Positions 62,473 to 64,000 of a stretch of DNA of 64,000 nt are shown here, in pieces. This DNA is from Pedobacter namyangjuensis. Its GTDB lineage: Bacteria > Bacteroidota > Bacteroidia > Sphingobacteriales > Sphingobacteriaceae. Under the pieces are notes generated by a model. That model saw only the letters and a program-made list of their open reading frames with translations. It made no database searches and had not been told where the DNA came from. The translations under genes were made by a program, and so were the position numbers. Location of the stretch: positions 868,001 through 932,000 of the forward strand of contig NZ_QMHQ01000001.1 in the NCBI RefSeq assembly GCF_003313325.1. Reading direction: 5' to 3'. Each line of letters begins with the position of its first letter. Positions within the stretch are counted from its first letter, which is position 1.

Positions 62473-63327
62473 TTACCTTACAATTCCTTCTCTTTTAAGA
62501 ATATAATCGAAGATTCCAGTTACTGGTTTTTGAAGGATTTTGCCAACTTTAATTCCGTTATCGGCAAAAACTTCCCTTAATTCATCCTGGTAAAAGAAGG
62601 CAATAGAACCAACAAAATTACAGTCTAAAGTTTTGTAGGTTTTATAGTCTTTTACATTTGTATCAATAAACTCCTGAAAACCTTCTTTAAGCATTTGCTG
62701 CACAAAAGGGTGTGTTTTATTGCCGTATAAAAATCTACTAAAACCCGCTAAATAAGAATTAGGGAAAGGTTTTTGGTACACATTAATAATTACTGTTTCT
62801 TTATCTATCTGAAATTGCTTTGCAAAAAGTTCACGCAAATCTGCAGGCATTGTTCCGTACAAATAAGAAACTAAAACTTTCTTGCCAAAATAGGTTCCAG
62901 ATCCTTCATCTCCTAAAACGTAACCCAAACCATGTTTGCCATCGTGCACATGTTCCCCATCGTAAAAACAGATGTTTGAACCTGTACCTAAAATGCAACT
63001 TAAGCCTTTTTTATTCCCACATGTGGCATAAGCCGATCCAATCAAATCATGGTCTATACTGATGTATGCTTTGGTGAAAAATGCCGATAAACCATTAGAA
63101 ATTATCTCATGTTTATCTGGAGAGGAGCAACCTGCACCAAAAAAGTAGATTTCTGTAACTTCATTAGCGTAAGCTGCCAGTTCTTTGTTTTTCGATATTA
63201 TTCTCGAAACATCGTTGGCATTGGTAAAGTAAGGGTTAATTCCTTGCGTGTTAAAAGTTAAGGTTTCGCCATCCCTGTAGGCCATCCAGTCTGTTTTAGA
63301 CGATCCGCTATCTGCAACTAAAATCAT
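62473..63327 (-). CDS. N-acetylglucosamine kinase-like, BadF/BadG ATPase family
   Basis: 284 residues. ASKHA phosphate motifs: VADSGSSKTDWMAY at the N-terminus and CILGTGSNICFYDG with GLGYVLGDEGSGTYFGKK in the middle. This matches eukaryote-type GlcNAc kinases and the BadF/BadG/BcrA/BcrD family used for amino-sugar salvage in Bacteroidota. Expected reaction: ATP-dependent 6-phosphorylation of GlcNAc. It is 16 bases from the TolC gene on the same strand. Confidence 0.85.
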   Translation of the reverse strand: MILVADSGSSKTDWMAYRDGETLTFNTQGINPYFTNANDVSRIISKNKELAAYANEVTEIYFFGAGCSSPDKHEIISNGLSAFFTKAYISIDHDLIGSAYATCGNKKGLSCILGTGSNICFYDGEHVHDGKHGLGYVLGDEGSGTYFGKKVLVSYLYGTMPADLRELFAKQFQIDKETVIINVYQKPFPNSYLAGFSRFLYGNKTHPFVQQMLKEGFQEFIDTNVKDYKTYKTLDCNFVGSIAFFYQDELREVFADNGIKVGKILQKPVTGIFDYILKREGIVR

Positions 63328-63343
63328 GCGCTAAAATAAAAAA

Positions 63344-64000
63344 TTATTGAACATTAAGAGTGCCGCTAATCTCTTTTAAGGTCACTTCTGCCAGCTTTGC
63401 CTGATATTTTATTTCAACATAACGATTGCTGGCGTCTATCGCATTGCGTTGCGCTTCTCTAAGTTCAAGTGGAGCAATGCTCCCAAGTCTGTATTTTTCT
63501 AAAGTAATATCTAGGTTTTGCTTTGCAATTTCTACGTTTCTGTCTTCTAGTTCTACCAAATCTAAAAACGTAATATAGTTCTGGTATGCTGTGGTTAGCT
63601 GTGCATTTAAATCCTGTTTAACCTTCTCTAACGAAAGCTCAGAAGAATTGATTAATATTTTTGCATTTCGCTCGTTTTGGCGTTGTAGAAATCCGTTAAA
63701 AATATTTACGCTGGCTGTTAACCCATAGGTGAGACCATTTGCTCTAAACTGTGTGTTAAATCCGGTAGGCGAGGTGCTTCTAGAAAACTCGTAGCCACTA
63801 TTTAAGGCAATTCTTGGGTAACGATCCCCTTTAATTTCTTTCAAGTTTAAATCGGCTATTTTTTTATTCAACATCGCATTTCTTAAATCCGGATTTAGCA
63901 GTTGCATCTGTCCGGCGAGCGTTGTAAAATCTAATTTGTTATCGATATTAATTTCATCGGGAACGCTAAACTTTAGGGTTACGTCTCTAGCCATTAACTG
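63344..64000 (-). CDS. TolC family outer membrane protein, N-terminus beyond window
   Basis: The frame is open to the end of the window, so only the C-terminal 218 residues are present; the internal ATG at 63994 is probably not the start. Second-repeat TolC features: LLNPDLRNAMLNKKIADLNLKEIKGDRYPRIALNSGYEF (shared over two lines), GLTASVNIFNGFLQR and YRLGSIAPLELREAQRN. It would form the outer-membrane duct of an efflux or secretion system encoded to the right of the window. Confidence 0.85.
   Translation of the reverse strand, partial: QLMARDVTLKFSVPDEINIDNKLDFTTLAGQMQLLNPDLRNAMLNKKIADLNLKEIKGDRYPRIALNSGYEFSRSTSPTGFNTQFRANGLTYGLTASVNIFNGFLQRQNERNAKILINSSELSLEKVKQDLNAQLTTAYQNYITFLDLVELEDRNVEIAKQNLDITLEKYRLGSIAPLELREAQRNAIDASNRYVEIKYQAKLAEVTLKEISGTLNVQ

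Overview
The window looks like chromosomal DNA of a Bacteroidota species, most likely Sphingobacteriaceae (Pedobacter or Mucilaginibacter type). This rests on low GC, almost no Shine-Dalgarno sequences, promoters of the Bacteroidota form (TTG / TAnnTTTG), many Cys-lipobox lipoproteins and characteristic family pairs such as DUF1800-DUF1501. Genus-level placement is inference. I see no rRNA, tRNA, transposase or CRISPR array.

Layout. 1-2826: housekeeping genes (zinc-ribbon membrane protein, GNAT protein, Lys-rich small protein, M23 lipoprotein). 3200-14132: first exopolysaccharide (EPS) operon. It starts with a lone receiver protein that lacks its phospho-acceptor Asp and a second degenerate receiver fused to an initiating sugar-1-phosphate transferase. 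It continues with a half-size TolC-like protein, a degenerate Wzz/Wzc-like protein, an O-antigen ligase/Wzy-like protein, a tiny membrane protein, an acetyltransferase and four glycosyltransferases. 14151-16433 (minus): Wzx flippase and an unassigned putative glycosyltransferase. 16814-22584: a GH39-like lipoprotein hydrolase, a polysaccharide-deacetylase-like lipoprotein, two GT2 enzymes and a TylF-type methyltransferase.

22617-33975 (minus) is a compact three-gene hybrid NRPS-PKS operon: A-PCP-KS-AT-ACP-aminotransferase, then C-A-PCP-TE, then a dedicated Sfp-type phosphopantetheinyl transferase. It is predicted to make a small product containing a beta-amino acid unit condensed with (probably) glycine.

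34462-45048: second EPS operon with a canonical Wzc tyrosine kinase, a GMC oxidoreductase/aldo-keto reductase pair, Wzy, Wzx, GT2, GT4 and an Alg14/Alg13-like pair, followed by a GH18 lipoprotein. 46181-51917 holds the Wza-type export lipoprotein with a GT2, a DUF1972 glycosyltransferase with an acetyltransferase, and a full-length WcaJ-type initiating transferase. 52036-53742 is a divergent LuxR-type response regulator/histidine kinase pair. From 53805 to the end are an MFS transporter, a DUF1800/DUF1501 pair, an M28 peptidase, a GHL10-type hydrolase, a GlcNAc-kinase-like protein and the C-terminal half of a TolC protein.

The most striking non-coding signal is a shared promoter architecture. 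GGGCTATTG, usually the right arm of the inverted repeat ATAGCCC-N4-GGGCTAT, sits exactly 20 nt upstream of a TAnnTTTG-like -7 box. It is found before both EPS operons, the Wza operon, the DUF1972 operon and WcaJ, and a degenerate version precedes the NRPS-PKS operon. This implies one regulon that covers both polysaccharide assembly lines and perhaps the small molecule made between them.
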